From Prunella strophiata (taxonomy: Eukaryota; Chordata; Aves; Passeriformes; Prunellidae): a stretch of DNA of 64,000 nt. The position numbers and the translations under genes are program-made. This document shows positions 47,650-60,822 of the stretch, piece by piece. The notes below the pieces were generated by a model. The model had not been told where the DNA came from, did not search any database, and worked only from the letters and a program-made list of their open reading frames with translations. The DNA is taken from NCBI GenBank assembly GCA_036583965.1, contig JAZBQD010000034.1:3893889-3957888 (forward strand). The letters run 5' to 3'. Positions within the stretch are counted from its first letter, which is position 1. The number at the start of each line of letters is the position of its first letter.

Positions 47650-50600
47650 CCCCAGCAGGCCCCCGGGGCTGGAGCCCTCCCGGGAGCCGTTGCCACACCC
47701 GGTGCTGCAGGTGACCCTTGAGCCGGGGTTGAAGTCTCTGGTGAATGATTAACCCTGCAATGGCTTTGGTTAAACAGCTCCATGTCTGCAGAGCTCCTTA
47801 CTGGGCTGCTGTCTTCCTTAAGCCTTTCCATTCTGCCTGCTTCATTAAAATTGCCCGTTTCACCCCCTTCATTAAGGTTTTCCATTTTGCCCCCATATGT
47901 TCCATTGACTGGAAATGATAAACACATCTATACAAACAAAATCAGATTGTATATGAATAGTTTCTGAAAAACTACATGGGAATGTATTAAGTTTAGTACC
48001 CATACCAATACCTTGCCTCCCAAAATGAAATTTAATCAAAGTTTTTACAATTTGGAACCCTGAAAATGGGGAGGTTTTTCCCTCTCTCATCTATGCCTGC
48101 TTGATTTTTTCTTCTATCTAGATAAGACTCAGAGTTTATTAGGGTTTTGTTGAGTTGAAAGCAGTTTCTGTAAATACTGAAAGGCATTGCATTATTATAT
48201 TATCTCAGAGTGTAATTCCCCTACCTTACCTCTTCCTTAGGAAGTGGTCATTTGCCTTTTACTGTGTGTAGCTTTATAGGTGCGAGACTGATGCTGAATG
48301 TCAGCCTGGTTAGCTGTGGCTCCTGGGGGTGTTCTAGCAGGGCTGGCTGGCAGCTCTCCACACAGTTAGTAAATATTGCCCTTATCTGATACAGCCAGCC
48401 TGGGAAGATATGCCTGCAACCCAGATTGGATTGCTGGCTACTGCTGTATTAATCAATGTAATCATTTATTTTTAGTTTTAGAAGTCATATCATCTGTTTT
48501 CTTTCTCATATTACATTTTCTGTGGTGCTGGTACAGAAAATGAGCCCTGTTTAAAAATTAAAGGTGACTGAAAAGTTTCAGTGGAATATGTTTGGCACTG
48601 TCATGGTTTCCCTGACAGCTGATGAATGTTTCCTTAAAAATGCTTTTGTCAGAAATTTGAGAGGTATAAAGAGTTTTATTTTTGTATCTAAATTAGCTGT
48701 CTTCAAAACTATACATAGAAAGATGTTTCCATCTTTTTAATAATTTTAATGAAGTGAAGTTCTCAAGTTATATATTCCTTATTTAAACTCATAGCTCCCA
48801 GCCTGTATTTCAGTGTTTAATCTGAGATATTTAGTCTTAGAAAAGGAGCTACTTGGCCTAAACCTTTAGAGAAAGTAAGGCATTTTAGAGTAGCCAGACA
48901 GTGACTGCTGCTTGTAGAAGGGATATTGCTTGGTTTTGATTTAAGTGTTGGGTTTTTTATTTGGGGTTTTTTTGCATGAAAGTCTAAAAGTAGAGAAAAT
49001 TTCTTTTTCCAAATGTATCTGTGAGCTGGGGAGAGAAGAAAAAAACAATGAAAGAAGAAAGCAATATGTGCATCACATGAAAGGAAGCAAAGCTTTGAGG
49101 TCAAAACTACTTGTCTGATGATCAGACAGGAAGGCTGTGAGAGAGCAAAGAACCAAGGGCAGCTCTCATGCCTGAGGTTCTCCTCTCGTCTCTGGGCTCC
49201 TTCTGAGATCTCCCTGGAGCAGCAGAGCTGGCCAGAGCCAGCACAGCAGGAGCAGAGGGGAATGCTCAGCTGCCTTCCCACGAGGTCTCAGCTCCTGCAG
49301 CCCCAGAGCCCCGAGCTGCAGGCGGGCAGTGCCCCTGCATCTCCCAGGGCTGTTCCTAGAGGTCTGTGCACTTGAGGAAGGCAGGCCTGCTGGGCAGAAA
49401 CAGGGTGATTACAGCCTGTAATTAAAGATGCATGTTCTATGGACATGGAGTGGTGGGACTGGCTTGGATTACAGTCTCCATGGCTCGTTGTGCAACCAGA
49501 GGGGTTCAGCAAAGCTCGCCGCTCTTTAAAAGAGCACTAATTAATTGGAAAAGCCAGGAAAGCCATGCCATGGCTGATGGGCAGGGATGCAGTCCATCAG
49601 TGAGTGCTGCTCCAGCTGACAGACACGTCGTGGGGGTTGGCAGGCTCGTGGCAGAGCCACGGAGGAGACGTGTTGAACATTCCACAGATACTTCTGAGCG
49701 CAGAGGAGCGATGTGACAGATCTGAGTTCTTTTCCAAGTTCTGGAAAGAAGCATTCTTCCCTTTGGGAAAAGAGGGGCCTTTTTCTTCTCTTTTCCCTCA
49801 AGTTTGACTCATTCTCCTCCATTCCTGCTGCCAGCCTTTCCTGCTGAGGGTTTTGCACCACCCTTGTTCTGGTCTTACTCTGCTCTCCTCTTCCCACTGC
49901 TCTTGCAGCACGTTGAAGCTGTTGCTGTGTTCCTGTCTGGTGTTTTCTTTTCTGCTCAGCCCTCTGCTCTGAGGCACAGCTCAGCTTCTCCCCAGCTCAG
50001 GCACTGGTTTTAGGGGGTCTGCACATCCCTTAGGTCTTTGCCTGCCTGTGCTGTCTCATTTTTTCCCCTAATGCAAGTAATTTTCGCTTCTCTCTGCCTT
50101 CTGGTTCCATTTTTGTCAAAGTGAGAACTTCATTGACACATTTATTGTGGTTTGACTTTGATCCCTCTGTGTTTGAGTGGGAGGATCCTGCTCCTTGTCT
50201 TTTGATTGCCTCAATCCGTGTAGGAAAGGACAAACACAATGGCAAAGTCCTTTGGATCACTGGATGGGCCTTTTCTCAGGTGCTCTCTGGGGATGGGACA
50301 TATGGACCTGTGCAAAAGCAGAGCTCCCAGGTGTTGGAATGTCTTAATTTGGGATGGAATTTTAAGGTTTGCGTGAGCGTGTTGGAGCTGTGGGTTTTTT
50401 TAAATGTGTGACTGAATCTGGTCAGACTTCCTTGAGGAGGGGAAAAGGAATTTTCCATGCAAAAGCCATCCCACATACAAATGCTAAGCCCACATCAGGG
50501 AACGTGGATGGTCTGGAGAGTTTCCAAGGAGAGGCACCAAAACCTTAAATAAAAGTGTCATTTTTCTAGCTTCATCTGGAGAGTGGCTGGAACCCTGGTG

Positions 50601-50687
50601 AACAGGATTTTCTGTGAAAATCAGTTTCAAATGAAGCAGGCAGTATAGAAATCATGTTTTAGGAGTTTCAAACTTAGTTGGAAATCA

Positions 50688-50900
50688 CAGAATAGCTGGG
50701 GTTGGAAGGGACCTCTGGAGATCATCCAGTCCAACCTCCTGCCAAGGCAGGGTCACCTGGAGCAGGGGACACAGGAACATGTCCAGGTGGGTTTGGGATG
50801 TGTCCAGAGAGGGACACTTCATGACCTCTGGGCAGCTGGTCCAGTCTCTGCCACCCTCCATGGAAGGAAGTTCTTCCTCGTGGGGAGATGGATGAATTCA
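50688..50900 (-). mobile_element. CR1-type LINE 3' fragment, reverse orientation
   Basis: A classic reverse CR1 end: ATCACAGAATAGCTGGGGTT, GGAAGGGACCTCTGGAGATC, ATCCAGTCCAACCTCCTGCC, then CCATGGAAGGAAGTTCTTCC. It lies about 0.7 kb before exon 3. Confidence 0.92.
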
Positions 50901-51622
50901 ACACTTGGCCTTTCCAGGGCTGTGGGGCAGTGCCTGCTTGGTCTGTAAGATCAGGGCTGGTCTGTAAGAGTGCCATGCAGCTCTGTAAGATCAGCCCCTG
51001 AGCTCTGCACTGCTGGGTCAGCCCTGAGGATTAGGAGCAGCTCCAAGGTGATTAGGATGGATTGTTTGTTGTTCCAAGAGGGATTTGGGGTTTTTTCTTA
51101 ACAAACCAATCCTTCATTTGTAGCTGGGCTGGGTGTTTACATCCAGACCCTGAAATGAGGGATATTTCTGACTCTTCTCCTGAACTGCTGGGGTGAAATG
51201 ATCACTTGTTACTGTGAATATTTGTTGCTATATGGCCCAATTTGCACAGCTTCTTGCATAACAGTATCCCAGCAGAGCAGCCTGTGGTGGTGCTGGGAAG
51301 GAGCCCTTGTGCAGACTGCAGGGAATGTGGCAGTAATGGAAACAACATGGAGTAAGAGCCTGTTTAAAGAGTCAATTTTAAAGGCTGGGATAATTGTGCA
51401 AGAAACTTGGCTTCAGAAACGTGTAAGGGAAGGAATCTTGGTGCAGCCAAATAGGCTGTGAAAAATCCATACAGCTTTACTGGGGCTTTACAGGAGTCCT
51501 TGTTTAACTGTTTCTGGTGTGCTCTGTGTGCAGAGCTGCCCCACCAAGGGGCTGCTCCTGGCAGGTACGAGCCCTGTGCTCACCTCTATCCCAATTAAAG
51601 GTGTTTTTCTGCTTTGTTTCAG

Positions 51623-51786
51623 CCCTGGAATGAGGTCAGATGTAAGCTCTTCTCCATCCACAACCTCAGCAACCACGGGACCACCTCCCAAGCTCTGCCT
51701 GGTGTGCTCCGACGAGGCCTCCGGGTGCCACTACGGTGTCCTGACGTGTGGCAGCTGCAAAGTGTTCTTCAAAAGGGCAGTGGAAG
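51623..51786 (+). CDS. NR3C1: Glucocorticoid receptor, exon 3: first zinc finger
   Basis: This 164-base exon follows acceptor TTTGTTTCAG and ends at donor GGAAG|GTAGGA. The split serine codon AG|C joins exon 2 in phase. It encodes a 24-residue linker, then the first C4 zinc module with cysteines at 51696, 51705, 51747 and 51756. The P-box is GSCKV, which dictates recognition of AGAACA half-sites, followed by FFKRAVEG. The motif is identical to other vertebrate GRs. The exon is 3 bases shorter than the human one (167), consistent with one residue missing in the Ser/Thr-rich linker. The last base starts a glycine codon completed in exon 4. Confidence 0.98.
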
Positions 51787-54700
51787 GTAGGACCTGCTTG
51801 GATCACTTAGCTGCTTATAAAGATCCCCAAGCACGTCATCCACTTTCAAACCCAGCATCCATGGCTTTGCCAGAATCCTGCTGAACATCCCATCCGTTAG
51901 ATCACTGATCTTGTCATAGTAAATCACATTGATAATGGTGCATTATCCAAAGCATGGATTCCATTCACATTGATAAAATGCTCCCATTCACTCTGTGTAA
52001 AAGAATTTATTGTTGGTTTGGCTTTTGTCTCTTTCATTTTCTTTCACTGTTGTTTTTGTTTATTTGTCCCATTTTTATACAGATATTTATCTGTGTGCAA
52101 TAGATTTGTCAAGTTTATGATTTTTCAGTTTAAGGGTAGTTGTTTTGTGTAGAAAACTTTCATGGAACTTGGTAAATCTGTTGTGTGTGAGGTTATTGTA
52201 GTTTTCCTGTAAACAATGTTGGTTGAATTGCATCCATGTCCCTGGGTGTTATTTGCAGGGACACTGGGTACCAGGGACGTGTGTGGGATTGGATCACTGA
52301 GATTTCTGTCTAGTTGTGATTAGAGAAAACCATTCTGGAAAACAGAGATGATGGAAAGCTAATGTGAATACAGACTGTGTGATTTTTGGGTGCATCAGTA
52401 GCCATTTTGTGAGGGATTAGGTTGTAACCTCAAGATGTGACTGTGCTTCATATCACATGCAGAAAAACTGGAGCATATTCCCAGTGTTTCTGGGAAGATG
52501 GTGCTTCCTCAGCTCTGAAGAACATCGCTCTTAGTTCTGGCCCTCAGGGTTTCCTGTCTTGTGCCTTCCTCGTGCAGCCCTCTCTGAACCAGGCTCTTTC
52601 TGCTGACATTTGTGCAAGCTGGGGTCACTGGAGGAGAGGGAGGGCTGTTTGACAAAGACAAGCCACCATTCAGTCCTCAGAAGCTGCACTTTCCCCAGTT
52701 CCTGGCTCACCAGGTGCCATGGGCAGCTCCATGGATGGGCAGAGCCCCTCAAGAGGGATCAGGAGAGTCAAGTTCATGTCATGGTTTCTGCTGGTCACAA
52801 AGGGATGTTGGCTTTGTGGCAGCTGAAGTGTAACAAGGCAGTATGAGCTCAAGTGCAAAGCAAATAATCATCTGTACCTTTGATTAAAACATGGTCACCA
52901 GAGATCCCTCACAAGACAATTTATAAGGCAGCTGGACGTGTGCCACAGCCATGGGTTTGCCTGTTCCCAAGTTAAATAAATCACAAAAGTATTGATACAG
53001 GAAGGAATCACCCCAGTGGTCCTTTTGGGTTTGACACACCATAAATCAACTGTCTTGATATTAAAAATGTAAGCAGGCTTGTGGCAGTCAGTTTCTTGAG
53101 GCTCACCTCTGCTTCCATTTTGACTGTACCACAAATTATCCCACTTCTCACAGAATCCCAGAATCATTAACATTGGAAAAGACCTCCAAGTTCATCAAGT
53201 CCAGCCTTTGCTTGATCACCACCATGTCAGCTGGGCCATGGCACAAGGGTTGAGCACCCTAGACCCTTCCATTTGGTGACATGGATGTTTGCAGGACTGC
53301 TTCCAGGACCCGTTACTCCTAGTCCTCACTTTAGGGAACAAATAATTTGGTTTTGTCTTTTATAGGCATTTTTCTTATTAGGAACACATGTAAAAAGAAT
53401 TTGTTTCTGCAATATCCTTTTTATTAGTGGCTGCCAGGCACCTGTTAGTGCTCAGATCAAGCTGACTCTGCACACTCATTATCCGGCCTTTAGCCAAAGC
53501 TCTTTTTTCCACCTTTGCCTCCAGGCCTGTGTACTGTGACAGAAATAGTCACAGAAACTGGAAGTGTCAGTGTCTAGGAAGTCAATATAAAGTGCATTTT
53601 TTCAGCAAAGGGTAGAACCAGAGGAGGAGAGGAAGGGTGAAGGTGGGACAGCAGCTGTTGATTTATGTGCAGTTCTTCAGGCAGACAGGCCTTTCTTCAG
53701 GAGCCCAGGCTGGCCAGAGATAGCTTTTCCTAGTTCTGATTTTATGGTGTTTCAGAGCCCTTGTGACTGAGTTTCTGCAGCCCCAGCCCTGCTCAGCTCC
53801 CAGCCCTTTATCCAGTGTACCAACCTGGATCCTCCCCAGCTCCTCACAGCTCCCTCCCTGCACACTGCCCAGCACCTCTCCCTCCTGCTCTGCTCCAGAT
53901 CAGCCTTGATCGTCAGCAGTTTCCACTCCATCTTCCAAAGTCCTTTGTCTGCAATTCCCAACCCTTTTCTAGGCTGCTGTGCTCAAAGAGGCACAGAGCT
54001 GTTGGTGCCACAGCACATCAGAGCCCCAGTGCCAGCGGGGCTGTGGGCAGCATGGGACTGGGGATGGGCATGGGATTATCCAGGCTCTGAGAAATGCCCC
54101 TGTGTGCCCCAGACCCCCTGGAAACTCCTGCCTTGGCTCACTCCTGGTTTTTAGCAAAGTATTTGTGGAGGGTCTGGGTTTGAGCAGCAAAGAGAACTGG
54201 AGCAATCCTTTGGCTGTTGGCACAGCCCTGGGCAGCAGGCAGATGTGGAGCACCAACTTCCCTTCATCTTCCCCCAAAATGGTCTTGTGACAAGAGGCTT
54301 TGATATAACACAGTACAAATAGTGTAGCTTGGTCCTAGAAAAGGCAGGAATAGGTGAGCAGTAAATACAAGAAGCCAAGCATTCGTGCAGAGGAAGCTCT
54401 TTGTTAGGAATAGAATGGGGCAGCTCAGGAGCATCCTCACCTGGAGTGTCTGTACTGCTGTGTGAAACTGTGGAGGGACATGGAGCTGTTGTCTCTGCTC
54501 CACTGCAGTGCTGCACATGGGCATCACTTCATGTTCTGTGTGTGTTTCTGTGTGTTAGGATGCTAATGGCAACAAGAATGGTGAGTGGAGGATCTGTTGT
54601 CTGAGTTAATTAAACACAAAGCTGGCACAAGGGTCAGGAGCCTCCTCTTCCCTAAGTGGAAGAGGTGGGGGAGTCATTCAGAAAAGCATTCCTTGGAATA

Positions 54701-55632
54701 TCAGCTTGAGACGCTTCACAGGAGAAGTTTGGCCAAAGCCATAGGAGTGAACTCTGCATGCCCATAATTTTCACAGCTGACTTGTAAGAAATTCCTTCTC
54801 CAAGCTGTTTTCCTGTGAGAAAACTCTTGGACTCTGTTGTTAATAATTCAGTATTTGGAAAATCTGTTTGTTTCTCACAATATTGTACTGTCAGTACTTT
54901 GCAATACAGAGTAAAAGCCCAGGCTGCAGCTTTCTGCCCTCTGGAAAAACATGCTCCTTGAACCCTGTCTGGGAGAAGGATCTATCCTTTGGTAATACCT
55001 TTCCCTAAATAAGTTACATTCAGACATTCATTCACATAACTCATATAATTAAGAATAGATACTTCTGTTGCCCTGCTCTAAACAGCTAAGAAATACAGTT
55101 ATTTTAATATGTACTTCAATTTATCATGTTTTCAGGGCCAGTTTTGCTCTGAATCTGGGAATCCATAAAAATGTCAGAGAATTTGGTTTGTCCGGGTCAG
55201 GCTGTGAGTTACAGGAAGGTTTCATGACTGTCCAGCTGATGAAGCTGTGTCTGTGCTCTGTAGAAATGTTTACAAGTGTTTTCTCAGAATGTGCTTGTGC
55301 ACATTATTTGTGTCTCTTGTCAGACTATTTAGGGAAATGGGAAACCTGCTGTAGAAGGCAGCTTTGGTAAATGCAAGGGGAAATAGTTTTAAAAATAGAA
55401 GTTGCCTGGTGTTAACAAATAGAAAATAATGTTTTTACCTAAATGCATTGGCTGTGAGATGTAAACATGAGAAATGGGTTTGGATTTGTGAAATCAGGTG
55501 GGTACCGATGTTCCTGCAGGACACACAGTGCAGCAAGGGAAGGGTTTCTGTGGTCCCTACTGGCACTGAGGGCAGGGCTGAGAGGGTCTGTGCCACGGGG
55601 AGCTGATGTTTGTCTGTCTGTGTTTGTGCCAG
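51787..55632 (+). other. NR3C1: NR3C1 intron 3 (3.85 kb)
   Basis: The intron runs from GTAGGA at 51787 to GTTTGTGCCAG at 55632. Apart from a partial CR1 near 53152, nothing was recognised. Open frames in 53800-54530 lack splice context and protein similarity. Confidence 0.85.
53152..53290 (-). mobile_element. CR1-type fragment, reverse orientation, partial
   Basis: It begins CACAGAATCCCAGAATCATT and continues with ACATTGGAAAAGACCTCCAA, GTTCATCAAGTCCAGCC and a TTGAGCACCCTAGA stretch. The terminus is typical, but the interior is more diverged than in other copies. Confidence 0.7.
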
Positions 55633-55749
55633 GGCAGCACAACTACCTGTGTGCGGGCAGGAACGACTGCATCATCGACAAGATCCGCAGGAAGAACTGC
55701 CCCGCCTGCCGCTACCGCAAGTGTCTGCAGGCGGGCATGAACCTGGAAG
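55633..55749 (+). CDS. NR3C1: Glucocorticoid receptor, exon 4: second zinc finger
   Basis: The exon is exactly 117 bases, the same length as in human. It follows acceptor TTGTGCCAG and ends at donor CTGGAAG|GTAAGG. It encodes [12 protein letters not shown] and continues to [14 protein letters not shown]. This gives the second C4 zinc module with the AGRND D-box used for receptor dimerisation, and the start of the C-terminal extension. [13 protein letters not shown] distinguishes GR from the mineralocorticoid receptor. The reading frame remains open for about 260 codons into intron 4, because the tandem array that starts beyond the donor has no stop in this frame. Confidence 0.98.
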
Positions 55750-55767
55750 GTAAGGGTGCCCTGCTGC

Positions 55768-56425
55768 CAGGGCCACTGCTGGGGCAGGGCCTGGGGGAAC
55801 TGCTGGGGCAATTCCTGGGGCCACTGCTGGGGCAGGTCCTGGGGGAACTGCTGGGGCAATTCCTGGGGCCACTGCTGGGGCAATTCCTGGGGCCACTGCT
55901 GGGGCAATTCCTGGGGGAACTACTGGGGCAATTCCTGGGGCCACTGCTGGGGCAGTTCCTGGAGGAACTGCTGGGGCAATTCCTGGGGCCACTGCTGGGG
56001 CAGTTCCTGGGGAAACTACTGGGGCAATTCCTGGGGCCACTGCTGGGGGAACTGCCGGGGCCACTGCTGGGGCAACTGGTGGGACAATTCCTGGGGCAAC
56101 TGCTGGGGCAATTCCTGGGGCCACTGCTGGGGCAATTCCTGGGGCCACTGCTGGGGCAATTCCTGGGGCCACTGCTGGGGCAATTCCTGGGGCCACTGCT
56201 GGGGCAATTCCTGGGGCCACTGCTGGGGCAATTCCTGGGGCCACTGCTGGGGCAATTCCTGGGGCCACTGCTGGGGCAATTCCTGGGGCCACTGCTGGGG
56301 CAATTCCTGGGGCAACTCCTGGGGCAACTTCTGGGCCAACTCCTGGGACAACTGCCAGGGCAACTCCTGGGCAACTGCCAGGGCAACTCCTGGGGCAACT
56401 GCCAGGGCAACTGCTGGGGGCAGCT
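55768..56425. repeat. 24-bp (2 x 12) minisatellite directly after the exon 4 donor
   Basis: The unit is CTGGGGCAATTC plus CTGGGGCCACTG, so each 12-mer half begins with CTGGGG. Variants include CTGGGGGAACTG and, at the right end, CTGGGCAACTGCCAGGGCAA. It starts about 18 bp downstream of the splice donor, and every 12 bases carry a run of four or more G on the sense strand. 24 is divisible by 3, so frames stay open on both strands; this is a repeat property. Confidence 0.97.
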
Positions 56426-58696
56426 TCAGTCCGTGCTGCATTCTGTGGGCATTGCAACAAGACACAGCAGGGCTTGTGCTGAGCCTTCTCCTGTCTGTGC
56501 TCACTTGCTGGCTCTGTGTGTTCAGCACAGGTGAGGCACGCACACAACCAGGGGCTGTTCTTCATTCCTCTCTGCACACACATCTCATGGCTCTTTCGTG
56601 GAATGTGGGACAGCAGAACTCTTGGAGAGCACCTGGAGGGAGGTGTAACACCTGTAGGAGGGTGTGCTGTCTGAGTGACCTGACACAGACCATGGAGCAC
56701 AGGGATGGGAGTGGGGATTACATCTTCCAGCTGAGGAAAATTGCAGTACTTTTGTTCATGCTCTGGATACTTCTTAAATATCTGACAAAATTTCTCTAGA
56801 AAGTGTTGGTTAAATTTAACATACCACCACATCGTTGTTCTCTGCTGAGTCCTGGATGACTCCTGAGAATCTGAAGGCCACATCAACCAGAGATTTAGCA
56901 GCAGTTGTAAAATGACATAAAACACTTTTATTAGTGTCAGCTTCATTTTATGTTTGCTATTTTTCCCTGAGCAGCAGAGATTAACGCAGCACTTACCAGT
57001 GCAGTTATCCTGGTGGTACGTGTATAATCAAAATTGTCAGATAAAATAAAAATGTCAAAGATGTATTTGTCAGCTCCAAGGATGAACAGAATTTCATTTC
57101 AGTCAGTGCTAATATCCTTGGTGAGGTGTAAGTGATAAGTTAAAGAGATCAATGAAGCACAGGCTGGTGTCTGTGTTAGCACATCCTTCCTCTTGTGCTC
57201 CCAGCCTGTCAGGAGGACACAGCACCACTTCTCCTGGGCTGCAGGGCACTGGACCTGCCCTTGCAGGCTCATCCCCTCCTCAGGGTGGCTGGGATGCTGC
57301 TGCTCCCTTTGTGCAGCTGTTGTCATGATCTGTGTGCAGGAGGGGAGGTTACAGCCAAAACCTACAGTAGTGGGTTCTGAAATAAATCCCTAAAGGCCAT
57401 GGATGGTCAGTGAGTGTCTCCAGGAGCTGGGTTTAGGTTTGGGACATTCCCAGTGGGCTGGACCTCATCCTTCAGAGGTCAGAGCAGCACAGGCCTTTTG
57501 CCTACTCTTGGTGTCCATGGGCACAGGTCACTGCCCTGCCAGTGGAGCAGGGACATGTAACAGCAGAGCCTAAAGGCAGCTTAAATAATGCCAAAGCCCA
57601 CAGGTTTGGTTTTGAGGTAGAAAAGAATGCATTTTGGTTAAGGTTGATTTCTGTTTTTTCTCTTCATAGTTGTTTTCAAAATGCATCTGTGATATGTATT
57701 TATCTATGTGGAAAAGTGCTCTCATAGTAAGGAATAGTTCTCTGACACTCAGGTTTAGTGCTCCCATTGTGAGCTTTTCCCTCCTGCCTCACTTCCAGTG
57801 GACACCAGTGTTGCTGTCTGTGGCTCTGGGACATGGATCAGGGAACTGGGGAGAGCTTTGGGCTGGGAGGGTCCTCAGAGCTTGTGCAGCACAGAAAGTG
57901 CAGGGCCGTGACGTGGGGCTCTTGTCACTTCTCCACATGGAGGTTGGAGCCCCTCCAGCGTGGTTTGTCTGAATTTTGGCACAGAATCCTAGAGAATGGG
58001 GAGGTTTTGGAGGATGGATGTTGTTACATAAGTTGTTGGAGAAGGTGGGGAGAGGGAAGCTTTTATGGCTGAGAGGGGAAGAGGAATCTAGAAACTCAGG
58101 AGCACAAAATGGAAAAACCCAGAGTAGTGTGAAAGGGTGAAAAACACCCTGAAAGCAAGGATTTTTGGGACAGATCTGAACAGATGGAGAAGTGGTCATG
58201 CAGAAAAGCAAACTGGGAGGCAGCATAAGGTGTAGAAGAGACTAAAATCCAGTTTATGTTGTCTATTTTAGGGTCACAGTTTAGGAATGACTGTTGTTCA
58301 AAAGAGAATTAAATTTGCATGTTTTCTAGACAGTAATTTCTTTTTGAAAAGTCCCCAGCTGCATCCTCAGTGAATAACCAATGGTTGCAGCAAACCAGTG
58401 AATGGTCAGAAGAGATCCCAGTGTCCAGCCCTTCAGTCCTTGGGCCCCTTGCACTCACCTGACTTCCTGCTGGACTTCTTCCAGGAGCCTGCCCTGTTTT
58501 TGGGTTTCTCTCAGTTTCTGGTACCTACAGTGGATTTCACTGTTAGGTATTGGGCAGAAAACTAATTGATTTTTAATTTAATGAATTCATTCATTCATTC
58601 TATTGTGCAGTATTTTAATTGACCCGTTCTTGTCCTGAGTTAAAAGTGGCCTTTTCCAGTCACTTGATAATTTTCTATTAGTCTTTTTTACCATAA

Positions 58697-58760
58697 AATT
58701 ATTAAGGTTGGAAAAGACCTCAAGTCCATCAGTCATCCCTTTGGCTCTGCATATCATCCT
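58697..58760 (-). mobile_element. Short CR1-type terminus, reverse orientation
   Basis: TTAAGGTTGGAAAAGACCTC followed by AAGTCCATCAGTCATCCCTT resembles the reverse CR1 end seen in 43775 and 53152. Only a few dozen bases are recognisable. Confidence 0.55.
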
Positions 58761-60822
58761 TTCCTGGAACTTTCTTTTTTCTGTTGCATATTTTTTGGGG
58801 CATAGGGGACTGGAAAAACATCCAACTATCAAGCTGCAGGTACCAGAGATTTACACAGCACAAAGATGATATTTTGTGCTCCAGCCTCTATTTCCTTGAG
58901 TTCTCATTTCCGCTCCCACCGTTAATTGGTGTTCCTTGGCACCCTCTCCCTTTGTGATGTGCTGGAAGAAAAGATTTATTGTTAGGTTTTATGCCTGTAA
59001 AAAAAACGCTCTCATAATTTTTTTGGCTTTTCATGCTGCATTTTACAGTTAAACTTGGCAATTAATTAGTTTTTTCTGCAGTCTTCACGTGGAATTTATT
59101 TCAGTTTTTTGAGGAATCTTTCATTTTTTCCAGTTCTTTGCCCTGCTCTGCCTGCAGTGGGCTGGTTCTGGTTGCCAGTTGAGGAGGGCAGTGCCTGGTG
59201 GTGGCAGGTCCCTTGCCCACCTGGCTCAGGTGCTGGTGCCATCTGCCCCTGGGCAGGGAGGAGGAAGCCTCTGCAGCCTGGTGGATGCCAGACTGCAGGA
59301 GGTTGGGGCTTGGGGGGTTTTGTTTGTTTTGAACAGAAAATCTTGGATGCTTTTCTCTCCATGCTGAGTTTATCTGTGGGGGTTATCTCCTGTAACGTGC
59401 CCTAAGGAGCTGGTTTTAAATTAGTGGTCTTTTTATTATTTGAAAATTAATTGCAAAGAAATACATTATCTCAACCTTCTTCCTTTTTGTGAGGTACAGC
59501 TATATATCTAAGTCAGGACTGGTAACAGCCTAATGAAAACTCTTGCATAATAATTTGTCTTATCAGATCTGTTTATTTTGATTATAATTTTATCAGGCTT
59601 TCTGGGCTGGAAATACTCCATGCAGGTGTCTGCAGGAAGCTGAAGGCATGTGCTTCTAAATTTAAGTCAAAGCAGTTCATTTGCTCTTCAGAACACGGAT
59701 AATGGGGCAAAAAAATGCCAGAATATGAAAGGATTTTGAAGCAGCCATTTCAAAATTGAGACGAGAATAACAAGAAGCTCTTTGCTCCAAGGAAACAACT
59801 CTTGCTATTCCCTCATGGCAGGCTTGGCACATGTGGCCAGTCTACAAAACTTTGAGAAAATGCAGTTTATCCAAGGTCTGTAGAGGATTCCTTGTCTTTG
59901 GCAGTTGGTTTCTGGAGGCTCTGCTGCAGCCAGAGGGAGAAGCGGGTCCAGGAGGGGGTTTTGTGTGCTGGCACTGCAGGCTTGCTGCATTTTGGGTGCT
60001 CAGGGATTCTGAGCAGGTCAGGAGGGACTTGGAATGCACGACCACATTACGTGATGCTTTTATGGGCTCCAGATTGATCTCGGAAGTTGCAGAGCAGAAA
60101 TCAATTAATTAGCTGAGGCACCCGGGGAAGGAGCTGGGCTCCCTTAAACAGCGAGTTCCATGTGGCCGTCCAGAGAGCCAGAGCCAAGCAGGAGACTCCA
60201 TTAGGGACAAGATGCTAATAAAATTGTTGCTCCAACTTTTTGTAGTTTACAGTTAACATCTCTGTGTGATGTTTTATTTATTTGGCGAACGAGTTTTATG
60301 GTTTAATTACGCAGCAGTGATTTATATGCAAGAGAGCTGGCAAGAGAAAAAGCTCCTCCTGCCCAGCATTTTAGAAAAAAAACATTTTCCCTGGCTTGAG
60401 AGATCCAGTAACTTTTTACCCATTAAATGTATTTTTTCCTTTCTTTTGCCTTGGTTTCTATGTTTGCCATTTAATGGAACTTTTAAAGTGTGCAGTCCTG
60501 CAGATGTTTCTAGTGGTGGGATTGAGCCTTGTATTTTAGGGTCAACCTTGTGTTTTAGGGTCAGCCTCACAAGGTACCTGCAGACATTACTGGACATTTT
60601 GAAGCATTGGCATAAATGTGACTTTTATTAAATGTAAAGTATTATTTTCACTGGAAGTTTGCTTGGAATGAGTGTGAAATTCCTGCCTTTGCAAACCAAC
60701 GCCATGCAGGTTTCTCCGCCCTGCTGCCAGCTGTGGGGGGAGGAGAGCAGCGTTTCCCCTGCTGTGTTTATCTCTGTGTGGCCATTCCCAGCCCTCACCT
60801 GTGCCTTCCCCACCCTTTGCAG

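Larger units (their letters stand above)
15531..51622 (+). other. NR3C1: NR3C1 intron 2 (36.1 kb)
   Basis: The intron runs from donor AAG|GTAATT at 15531 to acceptor GCTTTGTTTCAG|C at 51622. A very long second intron is typical of GR genes. It contains tandem arrays, CR1 fragments and a local 130-bp duplication, listed separately. The stretches between them (for example 17360-23410, 25980-26950, 27060-31450, 37000-38150, 38290-42890, 47650-50690) show no exon, RNA gene or repeat family that I can name. A purine-rich stretch lies at 40140-40390. AT-rich DNA at 47900-48900 could include conserved noncoding elements, which cannot be judged from a single sequence. Confidence 0.9.
55750..60822 (+). 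other. NR3C1: NR3C1 intron 4 (5.07 kb)
   Basis: The intron runs from GTAAGG at 55750 to CCACCCTTTGCAG at 60822. Its first 0.67 kb is the 24-bp array. The rest, from about 56430, holds a small CR1 piece near 58697 and otherwise nothing I could identify. Confidence 0.88.

Noticed and set aside
46893..47927. Cys/Val-rich or Asp/Thr-rich frames in the TGTCCN array
   Set aside because: Short-period repeat with all frames open; resemblance to cysteine-rich proteins is compositional.
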